Part shown: positions 8,417 through 16,474 of the stretch, piece after piece
Numbering within the stretch: the first letter of the stretch is position 1
Layout: each line of letters starts with the position of its first letter
Assembly (NCBI RefSeq): GCF_019747315.1
Contig: NZ_JAIEQY010000024.1
Location: forward strand, 1-46,051
DNA: 46,051 bases
Origin: Roseococcus sp.
GTDB lineage: Bacteria > Pseudomonadota > Alphaproteobacteria > Acetobacterales > Acetobacteraceae
Direction: 5' to 3'
The notes under the pieces: generated by a model
Databases searched by the model: none
What the model saw: the letters and a program-made list of their open reading frames with translations, nothing else
What the model was told of the DNA's origin: nothing
Position numbers and translations under genes: made by a program

Positions 8417-8725
8417 ATGGACCCCACAAATCCTTCCTCGCTCTGGTGGATGGATGCCGCCCAGGCACCTGTGATCGCCGGGCTCTATTGGCTCCTCCTT
8501 GGCATCAAGCGCGACCTGGATCGCCGCATCGAAAAGGGCACCTCGCGGCATGATGACGGCCTCTCGCGCACCCGCGACGAGCTGGCCGCCTTCAAGCTCG
8601 AAGTGGCGCGGACCTATGTGCCCCTCTCGCTGATCCGCGACGTGGATCGGCGCCTTTCCGAGCAGCTGCTGCGCATCGAGGACAAGCTCGAAAACATCCG
8701 TCGCGACCAGGAGCATGACAAGTGA
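8417..8725 (+). CDS. Membrane-anchored coiled-coil protein, possible lysis accessory
   Basis: This 102-residue protein has one N-terminal membrane segment (about residues 12-28, 'AAQAPVIAGLYWLLLGI') and a long charged helical remainder ('RDLDRRIEK', 'RRLSEQLLRIEDKLENIRRDQ'). It starts at an ATG behind a strong AAGGAGG site, and its stop overlaps the GTG of the SleB-type lysin, so the two are co-translated. One membrane helix plus coiled coil beside an endolysin suggests a pinholin-like or spanin-like helper, but no family motif was recognised. It may equally be a virion-associated protein. Confidence 0.6.
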   Translation: MDPTNPSSLWWMDAAQAPVIAGLYWLLLGIKRDLDRRIEKGTSRHDDGLSRTRDELAAFKLEVARTYVPLSLIRDVDRRLSEQLLRIEDKLENIRRDQEHDK

Positions 8726-9207
8726 ACCACACCGCCGCCCCCACCCGCATCGCCGCCCAGGCCGCCGCCGAGGAACTGCTGGCCCGCATCCTTTATGCCG
8801 AGGCCGGCGCGCGTTCGGTCCGCGCCATCGAGGCACTGGCCTGCCTGGCGCTGAACCGCGCCCGCGCCGTGCTGGCCTGTCCCACGGCGCGCACCCGCTT
8901 CGCCGGCGATGCGGCGCCTGAGACGCTGGCCCGCGCGGTCATCGCCGTGCTGCGCGCGCCGTTCCAGTTCCCGGTGCGGCACGCGAAGCACGAGCGTCAC
9001 ACGCTCTTCGCCACGCCGATCGAGGGCGACCCGGCGCTCGCCGTCTGCCGCCGCATCGCCGGCCGCGCCTTGCTGGGCGCCCTGCCCGATGCGACGCGCG
9101 GCGCCCTGCTCTGGCATGACGCGCTGCGCCAGCCCGGCTGGGCGCTCGGCCGCGTGCCGACGCTCGAAGCCGGCGGCTTCGCCTTCTATCGGGGCGAGGA
9201 GCCGTGA
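8722..9207 (+). CDS. SleB-type cell wall hydrolase, probable endolysin
   Basis: The protein has 161 residues with the Hydrolase_2 (SleB/CwlJ) pattern: 'LLARILYAEAGARSVRAIEALACLALNRAR' (about 19-48), with Glu27 in the place of the family's catalytic glutamate. Members cut peptidoglycan glycan strands. No signal peptide is visible, so export would need a holin-type partner, and the membrane protein just upstream is a candidate. The start is a GTG inside the upstream stop (GTGA). Its place after the terminase fits a phage lysis cassette. Some bacteria keep similar genes for their own wall turnover. Confidence 0.7.
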   Translation: MNHTAAPTRIAAQAAAEELLARILYAEAGARSVRAIEALACLALNRARAVLACPTARTRFAGDAAPETLARAVIAVLRAPFQFPVRHAKHERHTLFATPIEGDPALAVCRRIAGRALLGALPDATRGALLWHDALRQPGWALGRVPTLEAGGFAFYRGEEP

Positions 9208-9219
9208 TAGGAGCGCCGC

Positions 9220-9576
9220 ATGGAACCCCTCATCTACACACTGATCCGCGAGGCCGATTGGCGCGCGGCCGAAGCCGCCGGCGCCTATCACGGCAGCAGC
9301 GATGACCGGCGCGACGGCTTCCTGCATTTCTCCACCGCCGCGCAGCTGCGCGCGAGTGCCGCCAAGCACCGCGCCGGCGTGCCCGATCTCTGGATGATCG
9401 AGGCCAATGCCGCGGCGCTGGGGGAAGCGCTGAAGTGGGAACCGGCCTCGGGCGGCAAGCGGCCCGGCCTGTTCCCGCATCTCTACGCGCCGCTGCCGCT
9501 CGGCGCGATCCGGCGCGCCATTCCCGTGCCGCTGGATGCGGCGGGGCTGCACAGCTTTCCGGCGGACATTCCGTAG
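9220..9576 (+). CDS. DUF952 family protein
   Basis: This is a 118-residue protein of the DUF952 family. It shows 'IYTLIREADWRAAEAAGAY' at the N-terminus, 'DGFLHFSTAAQL' (about 33-44), 'ALKWEPASGGKRPGLFPHLYAPL' further on, and a short proline-rich end, all in family order. The biochemical role of DUF952 is unknown to me. The start lies 12 bases after the lysin stop, and its TAGGAG ribosome site overlaps that gap. It could therefore be transcribed with the phage lysis genes, although the family is mainly chromosomal. It probably marks the right edge of the phage module or a carried cargo gene. Confidence 0.8.
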   Translation: MEPLIYTLIREADWRAAEAAGAYHGSSDDRRDGFLHFSTAAQLRASAAKHRAGVPDLWMIEANAAALGEALKWEPASGGKRPGLFPHLYAPLPLGAIRRAIPVPLDAAGLHSFPADIP

Positions 9577-9633
9577 GTCTGCGTCGCTTCTGGCGAGATC
9601 GATAGGGGCGTGAAGCGGGGCCGATCTGACGCG

Positions 9634-9690
9634 AAAAAAAGAGGCCTCCGGTGGCTGGGGCCATTGGTCCCAGCCGCCGCAGGCCCTTTT
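9634..9690. terminator. Bidirectional terminator between convergent genes
   Basis: Bases 9643-9662 pair with 9666-9685 to form a 20-bp stem (with three mismatches or wobbles) and a 3-base loop. TTTT follows on the plus strand. A run of seven A (9634-9640) precedes it, which is a T-run on the minus strand. It separates the DUF952 gene (plus) from the Bug receptor (minus) and can serve both. The arm 'GGCCTCCGGTGGCTGGGG' recurs with one change at 29961-29977 after the kup/acyltransferase pair. Confidence 0.75.
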
Positions 9691-9717
9691 ACCCTCCCAT
9701 GCACCTCTTCCCGTCGG

Positions 9718-10698
9718 TCAGCCTTCCTCAAACCGCAGGTTTCGGGAGCGGATCACGCCACCCCACTTCGTCCCCTCGGCCGCGATGAATTGCTGAGCGC
9801 GGTCCACGCTCGTGCCCTCGGCGAGGAAGCCGGATTCCTGGATGCGTGTCTGTACATCGGGCTGCGCCAGCGCGTGCAGCGCCACCTGGTTCAGGCGGCG
9901 CACCGCGGCATCCGGCGTCCGCGCCGGCACCCACCAGCTGACGAAGCTATAGGCCTCGAAGCCCGGCAGGATGGTCTCGCCCATCATCGGCACATCGGCG
10001 ATGGCCGGCACGCGGCGATTGGTCGTCACCGCCAGCGCGCGCAACCCGCCCTGGCGGATCGGGCCGAGGGCCGCGGCCAAATCGGCGAACATGAAATCGG
10101 CCGTGCCCGCGCGGATATCGGTCAGTGCCGGGGCGGTGCCGCGATAGGGCACATGCGTCATCTGCACGCCGGAGAGGCTGGCATAGAGTTCGGCCGCCAT
10201 CTGGTGCGGCGTGCCGATGCCCGCCGTCGCGTAGTTGAAGCGGCCCGGATTTGCGCGGAGCACGCGGTCCCATTCCTGCACATTCTGCGCCGGGAAATTC
10301 TCGCGCACGACGAGCACGAGCGGCGTGACGGTGAGAATGGAGACGGGGCGGAAATCCTCGATCCGGTAGCCCGGCTCGCGCGCCATGAAGGGCGCCAGCA
10401 CGGCGGAAATCGCGGCGAGGAAGACGGCATGGCCATCGGCCGGCTGCTGCGCGGCATAGCGCGCGCCCACCATTCCGCCGGCGCCGGGGCGGTTTTCCAC
10501 CACCATCGGCTGGCCCAGCATCTGCTGCACATGCGGCGCCATGACGCGGGCCAGGATGTCCGGGCTGCCACCCGGCGCGAAGGGATTGATGAGCCGGACT
10601 GGCTGGTTCGGCGCCCATTCGGGGCTCTGCGCAAAGGCCGGTGCGGCGAGCAGGGCGGGCGCGGCCAGGGCCAGGCGACGGGTGATGCGGCTCATCAT
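9718..10698 (-). CDS. Bug-type tripartite tricarboxylate transporter receptor
   Basis: The protein is a 326-residue periplasmic solute receptor of the Bug/TctC family. It has an N-terminal signal peptide (MMSRITRRLALAAPALLAAPAFAQS), then 'PVRLINPFAPGGSPDILAR' and 'VVENRPGAGGMVGA', the two hallmark loops of the first lobe. 'MTHVPYRGTAPALTDIRAG' belongs to the second lobe. Such proteins bind carboxylates or amides. It is transcribed away from the hydantoinase operon, with only 144 bases between the two starts, so shared control is likely. No TctA/TctB membrane genes are in the window, as is common for this expanded family. Tandem ATGs (10698, 10695) follow CCGGAG. Confidence 0.85.
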   Translation of the reverse strand: MMSRITRRLALAAPALLAAPAFAQSPEWAPNQPVRLINPFAPGGSPDILARVMAPHVQQMLGQPMVVENRPGAGGMVGARYAAQQPADGHAVFLAAISAVLAPFMAREPGYRIEDFRPVSILTVTPLVLVVRENFPAQNVQEWDRVLRANPGRFNYATAGIGTPHQMAAELYASLSGVQMTHVPYRGTAPALTDIRAGTADFMFADLAAALGPIRQGGLRALAVTTNRRVPAIADVPMMGETILPGFEAYSFVSWWVPARTPDAAVRRLNQVALHALAQPDVQTRIQESGFLAEGTSVDRAQQFIAAEGTKWGGVIRSRNLRFEEG

Positions 10699-10842
10699 GA
10701 ACTCCGGGTCATGTACAGCCCCGCTACTGCCGCCTGCCGCGTCCCGTGGCAAGCCTGATTCGCAGTCCTGGCCGGGGCTTGCGCGGGAAAGCGCATCGTG
10801 ACAGGTCCGCAACTCGCTGCGAGACAAGGTGCCGCCCGACCG

Positions 10843-12486
10843 ATGACCCCGCTGGATTCCGTGACGCTCGCCATCCTCAAGGGGCGGCTGGAGCAGATCG
10901 CCGATGAGATGGACGCGACGCTGTACCGCAGCGCCTTCAACCCGATCATCGCCGAGGCACGGGACGCCTGCCACGGGCTCTACCATCCCACCAATGGCGA
11001 CACGCTGGTCCAGGGCACCAGCGGACTGCCGATCTTCGTCGGCGCCATGTCCTTCGCCGTGCGCGCGGTGATCGAGAAGGTGGCGCGCGAGGGCGGGCTG
11101 GAGCCGGGCGACACCTTCCTGTTCAACGACCCCTATGCCGGCGGCACCCACCTGAATGACTTCCGCCTGGTGCGGCCCATCTTCCGCGAGGGGCGGCTCT
11201 TCTGCTGGCTCGCCAGTGTCGGCCATTGGCTGGATATCGGCGGCAATGTCCCCGGCAATTTCAATGCGCGGGCGACGGAAAGCTTCCAGGAGGGCGTGCG
11301 CATCCCCGTGGTGAAGCTGATCCGCGCGGGCAAGCTGGACCAGGACATCCTCGACATCCTCACCGCCAATTCGCGCGTGCCGCAATCCAATTGGGGCGAC
11401 CTGAACGGGCAGATCAACGCGCTGGATCTCGGCCAGCGGCGCCTCGATGCGCTGCTCGACGAATATGGCGCGGCCACGGTGGAAGCCGCCTGGGACGCGC
11501 TGCTGGATCGCGCCGAGGCGATGATGCGCGCTGAGATCGCGCGCCTGCCGGATGGCACCTACGCCTTCGAGGATTTCCTCGACAATGACGGCATCACCGA
11601 TGTGGCGCTGCCCGTGGCACTTGACCTGACCATCGCGGGCGACACGCTGCATCTCGATTTCACCCGCAGCGCCGAGGCCTGCCAGGGCCCGCTGAACATC
11701 AGTGAGGCCACGACCATCGCCTGCTGCTATGTGGCCCTGAAGCACGCCTTCCCCGAGGTGCCGGCCAATGCCGGCGTGCTGCGCGGCGTGCGCTTCACCA
11801 TCCCCGAGACCTCGCTGCTGCATGCCAAGCCGCCACGCCCGGTGGGCGGCTATACCGAGACCATCCTGCGCATCATCGGCGTGGTCTTCGGCGCGCTGGC
11901 CGAGGCCGATCCGGCGCGTGCCACGGCCGCGCCCTTTGGCACGATCAACGCGCTCTCGCTCTCCGGCGCGCGGGCCAATGGCGCGCGCTTCGTCATGTTC
12001 TCCTTCTTCGGCGGCGGTCTGGGCGGCAATCCGGAGGGCGACGGGCTTTCGCACGCCAACAACCCGATCAGCACCGCCACCATGCCGCCCGCCGAAATCC
12101 TGGAAGCCGCCTATCCCGTGATCTTCACGCAATGGGCGCTGCGGCCCGGCAGCGCGGGTGAGGGGCGGCATCGCGGGGGCCTGGGCGCGATCTATGAGAT
12201 CGAGACGCTGGCCCCCGGCACCACCGAAGTCTTCCTGCTGGGCGAGCGCGGGCGCTTCGCGCCCTTCGGCGTGCAGGGCGGTGGCCCCGCCGCGCTGAAC
12301 CGCTTCAGCTGGACCACCGATGGCACGGTTTGGGAAACGCCGCCGCTCGCCAGCAAGATCGTCGGCGTGCAATTGCCGCAGGGCGGCCGCGCGCGGCTGG
12401 AAACGCCGGGCGGCGGCGGCTGGGGTGAGGCGAGCGCGCGCGATCCCGCCGCCATGGCAGCCGACCGCAAGGCGGGATACGTCTGA
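10843..12486 (+). CDS. hyuB: Hydantoinase B/oxoprolinase subunit
   Basis: This 547-residue protein belongs to the HyuB family, the partner of HyuA in ATP-dependent opening of hydantoin or 5-oxoproline type rings and in related acetone carboxylase-like enzymes. The start 'DSVTLAILKGRLEQIADEM' and 'FNPIIAEARDACHGLY', then 'FLFNDPYAGGTHLNDF', 'GGNVPGNFNARATES' and 'PRPVGGYTETILRII', are family landmarks. The ATG at 10843 begins the conserved domain; a GTG 45 bases upstream is a weaker alternative. The stop overlaps the hyuA start (TGATG), so the subunits are translated together. Confidence 0.85.
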   Translation: MTPLDSVTLAILKGRLEQIADEMDATLYRSAFNPIIAEARDACHGLYHPTNGDTLVQGTSGLPIFVGAMSFAVRAVIEKVAREGGLEPGDTFLFNDPYAGGTHLNDFRLVRPIFREGRLFCWLASVGHWLDIGGNVPGNFNARATESFQEGVRIPVVKLIRAGKLDQDILDILTANSRVPQSNWGDLNGQINALDLGQRRLDALLDEYGAATVEAAWDALLDRAEAMMRAEIARLPDGTYAFEDFLDNDGITDVALPVALDLTIAGDTLHLDFTRSAEACQGPLNISEATTIACCYVALKHAFPEVPANAGVLRGVRFTIPETSLLHAKPPRPVGGYTETILRIIGVVFGALAEADPARATAAPFGTINALSLSGARANGARFVMFSFFGGGLGGNPEGDGLSHANNPISTATMPPAEILEAAYPVIFTQWALRPGSAGEGRHRGGLGAIYEIETLAPGTTEVFLLGERGRFAPFGVQGGGPAALNRFSWTTDGTVWETPPLASKIVGVQLPQGGRARLETPGGGGWGEASARDPAAMAADRKAGYV

Positions 12487-14516
12487 TGGCCGCGATCATC
12501 GGCGTGGATGTCGGCGGCACCTTCACCGACCTCTTCCTCTTCGACCCCGCGACGCGCGAATTCCGCGTGGCCAAGGTCCCCTCCAACCGCGGCGACGAGG
12601 CAGCGGGCTTCCTGAACGGCTTGCAGCAGCTCGGCGATGTCGCGGGCTTCTCCGCCATCGTGCATGGCACCACCGTGGGCACCAATGCGCTGCTGGAGCG
12701 CAAGGGCTGCAAGCTCGGCGTCATCACCACCGCGGGCTTCCGCGACGTGCTGGAAATGCGCCGGCGGGACCGGCCGCGCGCCTGGGGCCTCTGGGGCAAT
12801 TTCACCCCCATCGCCGAGCGCGCGCTGCGCCGCGAGGTGGCGGAGCGCGTGCTGAGCGATGGCACCATCCGCCAGCCCGTGGACCCGGAAGAGGTGCGGG
12901 AGGCCGCCCGCGCCCTGCTGGCCGAGGGCGCGGAGGCCGTCGCCATCATCTTCATCAACGCCTATGCCAATCCGGCGAATGAGCGCGTGGCGGGTGCCGC
13001 GGTGCGTGCCCTCTGGCCCAATCCGCATGTCAGCCTCTCCAGCGAAATCCTGCCGGAAATCCGGGAATTCGAGCGCGCCAGCACCACGGCGCTGAACGCC
13101 TATCTCCAGCCCAAGGTGGCTGATTACCTGCAACGGCTCGAAGCAGCGCTCGCCGAGCGGCGCTTCGCCGGGCAATTCCACATCGTGCAATCCAATGGCG
13201 GCATCATGTCCACCGCGCGTGCCCGCGCGACGCCGGTACGCACGGCGCTCTCGGGCCCGGCCGCCGGCGTGATCGCGGCGGCGGCCATCGCCCGCGCCGC
13301 CGGCTTCCCCAACGTCATCACGGGCGATCTCGGCGGCACCTCCTTCGATGTCTCGCTGGTGGTGGATGGCGCCATGGCACTGGCCGCGCAGACCACGATT
13401 GATTTCGGCCTGGTGATCCGCAGCCCGATGATCGAGATCTCCACCATCGGCGCCGGCGGCGGCTCCATCGCGCGGGTGGATGCGGGCGGCATGCTGCAGG
13501 TGGGGCCGGAATCGGCCGGCAGCCGGCCCGGCCCCGTCTGCTACGGCCAGGGCAACACGCGGCCGACGCTGACCGACGCCAATCTTGTGCTCGGCCGCAT
13601 CAATGCCGAGCGGCCCATCGGCGGCGCGCTGGCGCGGCTGGATGTGGCGGCGGCGGAGGCCGCGATCCTGGAGCATGTGGGCCAGCCCCTCGGCCTCGAT
13701 GCGGCCAGCGCGGCCGAGGCCATCATCCGCGTGGCGAATGCGCGCATGGCCGGCGCCATTCGACTGATCTCCATCGAGCGCGGGCATGATCCCGCCCGCT
13801 TCGCGCTGCTGCCCTTCGGCGGCGGCGGCGCGCTGCATGTGGGGGCGCTGCTGCGCGATGTGGGGCTGGCGGCGGCGCTGGTGCCGCGGTTCCCGGGCAT
13901 CACCTCGGCGCTGGGCTGCGTGCTGGCCGATGTGCGGCATGACGCGACGCGCACGCTCAACCTCAACCTCGATGGGCTGGACGCGCCGGCGCTTGCTGCC
14001 CACCTCGCCGCCGAAGCCCGCGCCACCCGCGCCGTGGTGGAGGAGGCGGGCCTGCCGCTCACCCGCGTGGATGTGATCTTTGAGCTCGACATGCATTATG
14101 TCGGCCAGACGCACACCGTCGCCGTGCCGCTGCCCTTCACACCAGAGGCGCTGACCGAGGAAAGCGTGCGCGCCGCCTTCGAGGCCGCCTATGGCCGCGC
14201 CTTCTCACGCCTGCTGCCGGGCATTCCCGTGCGCATCCTGGGCAGCCGCGTCGCCGCCATCGGCCGCCGCCCCGAATTCGACATGACGGCGCTGGCCCCG
14301 CCCGCGGGGGGCCGCACCACGCCCGTGGCGCATCGCCGCGTGCGCTTCGACGGCGCCTGGCATGAGACGCCGGTCCATGCGCGGCTCGACCTGCCGGCTG
14401 GCCATGTGGTGCCAGGCCCGGCCATGCTGGAGCAGCCGGACACGACCATCCTGGTGGAACCCGGCCTGCTGGCGCGCACCGACGCGCTGGGCAATCTGGT
14501 GCTGGAGCGCGCATGA
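12486..14516 (+). CDS. hyuA: Hydantoinase A/oxoprolinase subunit
   Basis: The protein has 676 residues and a complete HyuA layout: an N-terminal actin-like ATP-binding start 'IGVDVGGTFTDLFLFD' (about 4-20), 'HGTTVGTNALLERKG', 'SGPAAGVIAAAAIA' and 'GDLGGTSFDVSLV' in the catalytic middle, and 'FGGGGALHVGAL' later. With HyuB it should couple ATP hydrolysis to ring opening or carboxylation of a small amide. The sequence does not tell whether the substrate is hydantoin, 5-oxoproline, N-methylhydantoin or another. It overlaps genes on both sides (TGATG, ATGA), so it is the centre of a four-gene coupled run. Confidence 0.88.
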   Translation: MAAIIGVDVGGTFTDLFLFDPATREFRVAKVPSNRGDEAAGFLNGLQQLGDVAGFSAIVHGTTVGTNALLERKGCKLGVITTAGFRDVLEMRRRDRPRAWGLWGNFTPIAERALRREVAERVLSDGTIRQPVDPEEVREAARALLAEGAEAVAIIFINAYANPANERVAGAAVRALWPNPHVSLSSEILPEIREFERASTTALNAYLQPKVADYLQRLEAALAERRFAGQFHIVQSNGGIMSTARARATPVRTALSGPAAGVIAAAAIARAAGFPNVITGDLGGTSFDVSLVVDGAMALAAQTTIDFGLVIRSPMIEISTIGAGGGSIARVDAGGMLQVGPESAGSRPGPVCYGQGNTRPTLTDANLVLGRINAERPIGGALARLDVAAAEAAILEHVGQPLGLDAASAAEAIIRVANARMAGAIRLISIERGHDPARFALLPFGGGGALHVGALLRDVGLAAALVPRFPGITSALGCVLADVRHDATRTLNLNLDGLDAPALAAHLAAEARATRAVVEEAGLPLTRVDVIFELDMHYVGQTHTVAVPLPFTPEALTEESVRAAFEAAYGRAFSRLLPGIPVRILGSRVAAIGRRPEFDMTALAPPAGGRTTPVAHRRVRFDGAWHETPVHARLDLPAGHVVPGPAMLEQPDTTILVEPGLLARTDALGNLVLERA

Positions 14517-15106
14517 ACGACCCCTCCTTCAAAGATTGGGCCCTGCTCATCTGCGACCTGCAGAATGACTTCCTGCACCCCGAGGGCGCCTATGGCCGCG
14601 CCAGCCAGACCGCCCCCGCCATCGCCGCCCTGCCGGCACGCATCGCCCCCCTCGCGCGCTGGCTGCGCGCGCAGGGCGGCGTGGTCATCTCCACCCATTT
14701 CACCCTGATCCCCGGCCGCGATGGCGAGCCGATGATGGACCCACATCTGCGCCATCTCCGCCCCTTCCTGAAGCGTGGCGACTTCGCCCCCGGCTCCTGG
14801 GGCCATGCGCTGGTGGATGTGTTGCAGCCGGCCGATTTCAGCGTGGAGAAGGTGGCCTATTCCGCCTTCTACCAGACGCGCCTCGAATGGATCCTCCGCA
14901 AGGCGGGCGTCCGGCGGCTGCTGGCCTGCGGCATCGTCACCAATGGCGGCGTCACCTCCACCGTGCGTGACGCGCATGTGCGTGAAATCCCCGTGACGGT
15001 GCTGAGCGATGGCTGCGCTGCCTTCAACGACGCGGTGCATGAATCGGCGCTGGCCTCCCTCGCTTCCGTGGCAACCATCAGCACCGTCGCCGAGGCCATG
15101 GCGTGA
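14513..15106 (+). CDS. Isochorismatase-fold protein lacking the catalytic cysteine
   Basis: This is a 197-residue isochorismatase-superfamily protein. The triad Asp is D15 in 'ICDLQNDFL' and the Lys is K113 in 'VEKVAYSAFYQT'. The third position, usually Cys in 'TNxCVxxTxRDA', reads 'TNGGVTSTVRDA' (143-154), so Gly146 replaces the nucleophile. Family amidases (N-carbamoylsarcosine amidase, nicotinamidase, biuret hydrolase) need that Cys. Isochorismatases such as PhzD and EntB lack it and cleave an ether by acid catalysis. In a hydantoinase operon an N-carbamoyl amidase would be expected, so the missing residue is notable. The ATG overlaps the hyuA stop, and the stop overlaps the next GTG. Confidence 0.85.
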   Translation: MNDPSFKDWALLICDLQNDFLHPEGAYGRASQTAPAIAALPARIAPLARWLRAQGGVVISTHFTLIPGRDGEPMMDPHLRHLRPFLKRGDFAPGSWGHALVDVLQPADFSVEKVAYSAFYQTRLEWILRKAGVRRLLACGIVTNGGVTSTVRDAHVREIPVTVLSDGCAAFNDAVHESALASLASVATISTVAEAMA

Positions 15107-16461
15107 GCGAATTCACCGCGCCGGTCCTCATCATCGGCGGCGGCGCCGCCGGGCTGGTCGCGGCGCTGTCCTGCCTGGATGCCGGGGTGGAGCCGGTGCT
15201 GGTGGAGCGCGACCCCATCCCGCGCGGCTCCACGGCGCTCTCGGCCGGGTTGATCCCGGCCGCCGGCACGCGCTGGCAGAAGGCGCTGGGCATTGCCGAT
15301 GACGCAGGGCTCTTTGCGCGCGACGTGCAGAAGAAGGCGGGCGGCCAGGCGGACCCTGTGCTGGTCCAGGCCGTGACCGAACACGCCGCCCCCACCCTGG
15401 AATGGCTGGCCGACCGCTTTGGCCTCGACTTCTCCCTGGTGGATGATTTCGACTATCCCGGCCATGCCCGCCGCCGCATGCATGGCCTGCCCAGCCGCGC
15501 CGGCGCCGAATTGATGGACCGGCTGCGCGCCGCCGCCGAAGCCGCCGGCCTCACCTTGCTCACCGAAGCGACCGCGACGGCGCTGCAATCCGACGCCGAT
15601 GGCCGCGTCACCGCGGCGCGCATCAGCCGCCCGGATGGCAGCGCGGAATGGGTGGGGTGCGAGGCGCTGATCCTCGCCTGCTCCGGCTATGGCGGCGATC
15701 CGGCGCTGGTCGCCCAGCACATCCCCGAACTGGCCGATGCCGTCTATTTCGGCCATGCCGGCAATCGCGGTGATGCGCTACGCTGGGGCCAGGCGCTGGG
15801 CGCCGCGACTCAGCATCTCTCGGGCCATCAGGGCCATGGCTCGGTCGCGCATCCCGCCGGCATCCTGGTGAGCTGGGCCGTCATCATGGAGGGCGGCTTC
15901 CAGGTGAACCGCGACGGCCAGCGCTTCTGGAACGAGGCGCAGGGCTATTCCGAGGCAGCGCAGGCAGTCCTCGCGCAGCCCGGCGGCGTGGCCTGGAACA
16001 TCTTCGATGCGCGCATCGCCGGCATCGCCCGGCAATTCGAGGATTTCCGCACGGCCGAGGCGCATGGCGCCATCCTCACCGCCGAGACGCTGGAAGAACT
16101 CGCCGCGCGCATCGGGCTGCCCAGCCTTCCACCGCGCGCCACGCCCGATCCCTTCGGGCGCGACTGGTCGGGCGTGGCGCCGCTCGCAGCGCCGTTTCAT
16201 GCCGTGCGCGTCACCGGCGCGCTGTTCCACACCCAGGGCGGGCTGGTGGTGGATGACCAGGCGCAGGTGCTGCGGCCGGATGGCTCGGCGCTGCCCAACC
16301 TGTTCGCCGCGGGGGGTGCTGCCTGCGGCGTCTCGGGGCCGGAGGCGCAGGGCTATCTCTCCGGCAACGGCCTGCTGACGGCCGTGGTGCTGGGCCGCCT
16401 GGCCGGCGCCACCGCCGCGCGGAAAACCCTGACGCCGCCTGAAGGCGGGCACAGCCCATGA
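15103..16461 (+). CDS. FAD-dependent oxidoreductase, fumarate-reductase flavoprotein type
   Basis: The protein is a 452-residue FAD_binding_2 flavoprotein. The dinucleotide fold 'VLIIGGGAAGLVAAL' (about 8-22) is followed by 'VLVERD'. The family's substrate region is in the middle, and the C-terminal cap 'NLFAAGGAACGVSGPEAQGYLSGNGLL' region closes the FAD site. Relatives oxidise or reduce C-C bonds in succinate/fumarate, tricarballylate and ketosteroids. There is no signal peptide, so it works in the cytoplasm. It starts at GTG within the stop of the isochorismatase-like gene. Its place in the operon suggests a redox step on the same substrate, but which one is not visible. Confidence 0.8.
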   Translation: MSEFTAPVLIIGGGAAGLVAALSCLDAGVEPVLVERDPIPRGSTALSAGLIPAAGTRWQKALGIADDAGLFARDVQKKAGGQADPVLVQAVTEHAAPTLEWLADRFGLDFSLVDDFDYPGHARRRMHGLPSRAGAELMDRLRAAAEAAGLTLLTEATATALQSDADGRVTAARISRPDGSAEWVGCEALILACSGYGGDPALVAQHIPELADAVYFGHAGNRGDALRWGQALGAATQHLSGHQGHGSVAHPAGILVSWAVIMEGGFQVNRDGQRFWNEAQGYSEAAQAVLAQPGGVAWNIFDARIAGIARQFEDFRTAEAHGAILTAETLEELAARIGLPSLPPRATPDPFGRDWSGVAPLAAPFHAVRVTGALFHTQGGLVVDDQAQVLRPDGSALPNLFAAGGAACGVSGPEAQGYLSGNGLLTAVVLGRLAGATAARKTLTPPEGGHSP

Positions 16462-16474
16462 CCGGAGAAGCCGC

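Noticed and set aside
9208..9717. Phage attachment site at the right edge of the module
   Set aside because: No tRNA and no direct repeat with the left part of the window could be identified, so an att site is not supported.
9610..10758. A 382-codon plus-strand frame opposite the Bug receptor
   Set aside because: It is composed of His/Arg/Gly-rich antisense translation of a well-supported receptor gene and begins inside the terminator.
10699..12372. Long N-terminal extension of the first Bug receptor to 884 residues
   Set aside because: The extra sequence is antisense to hyuB; the signal peptide at 10698 marks the real start.
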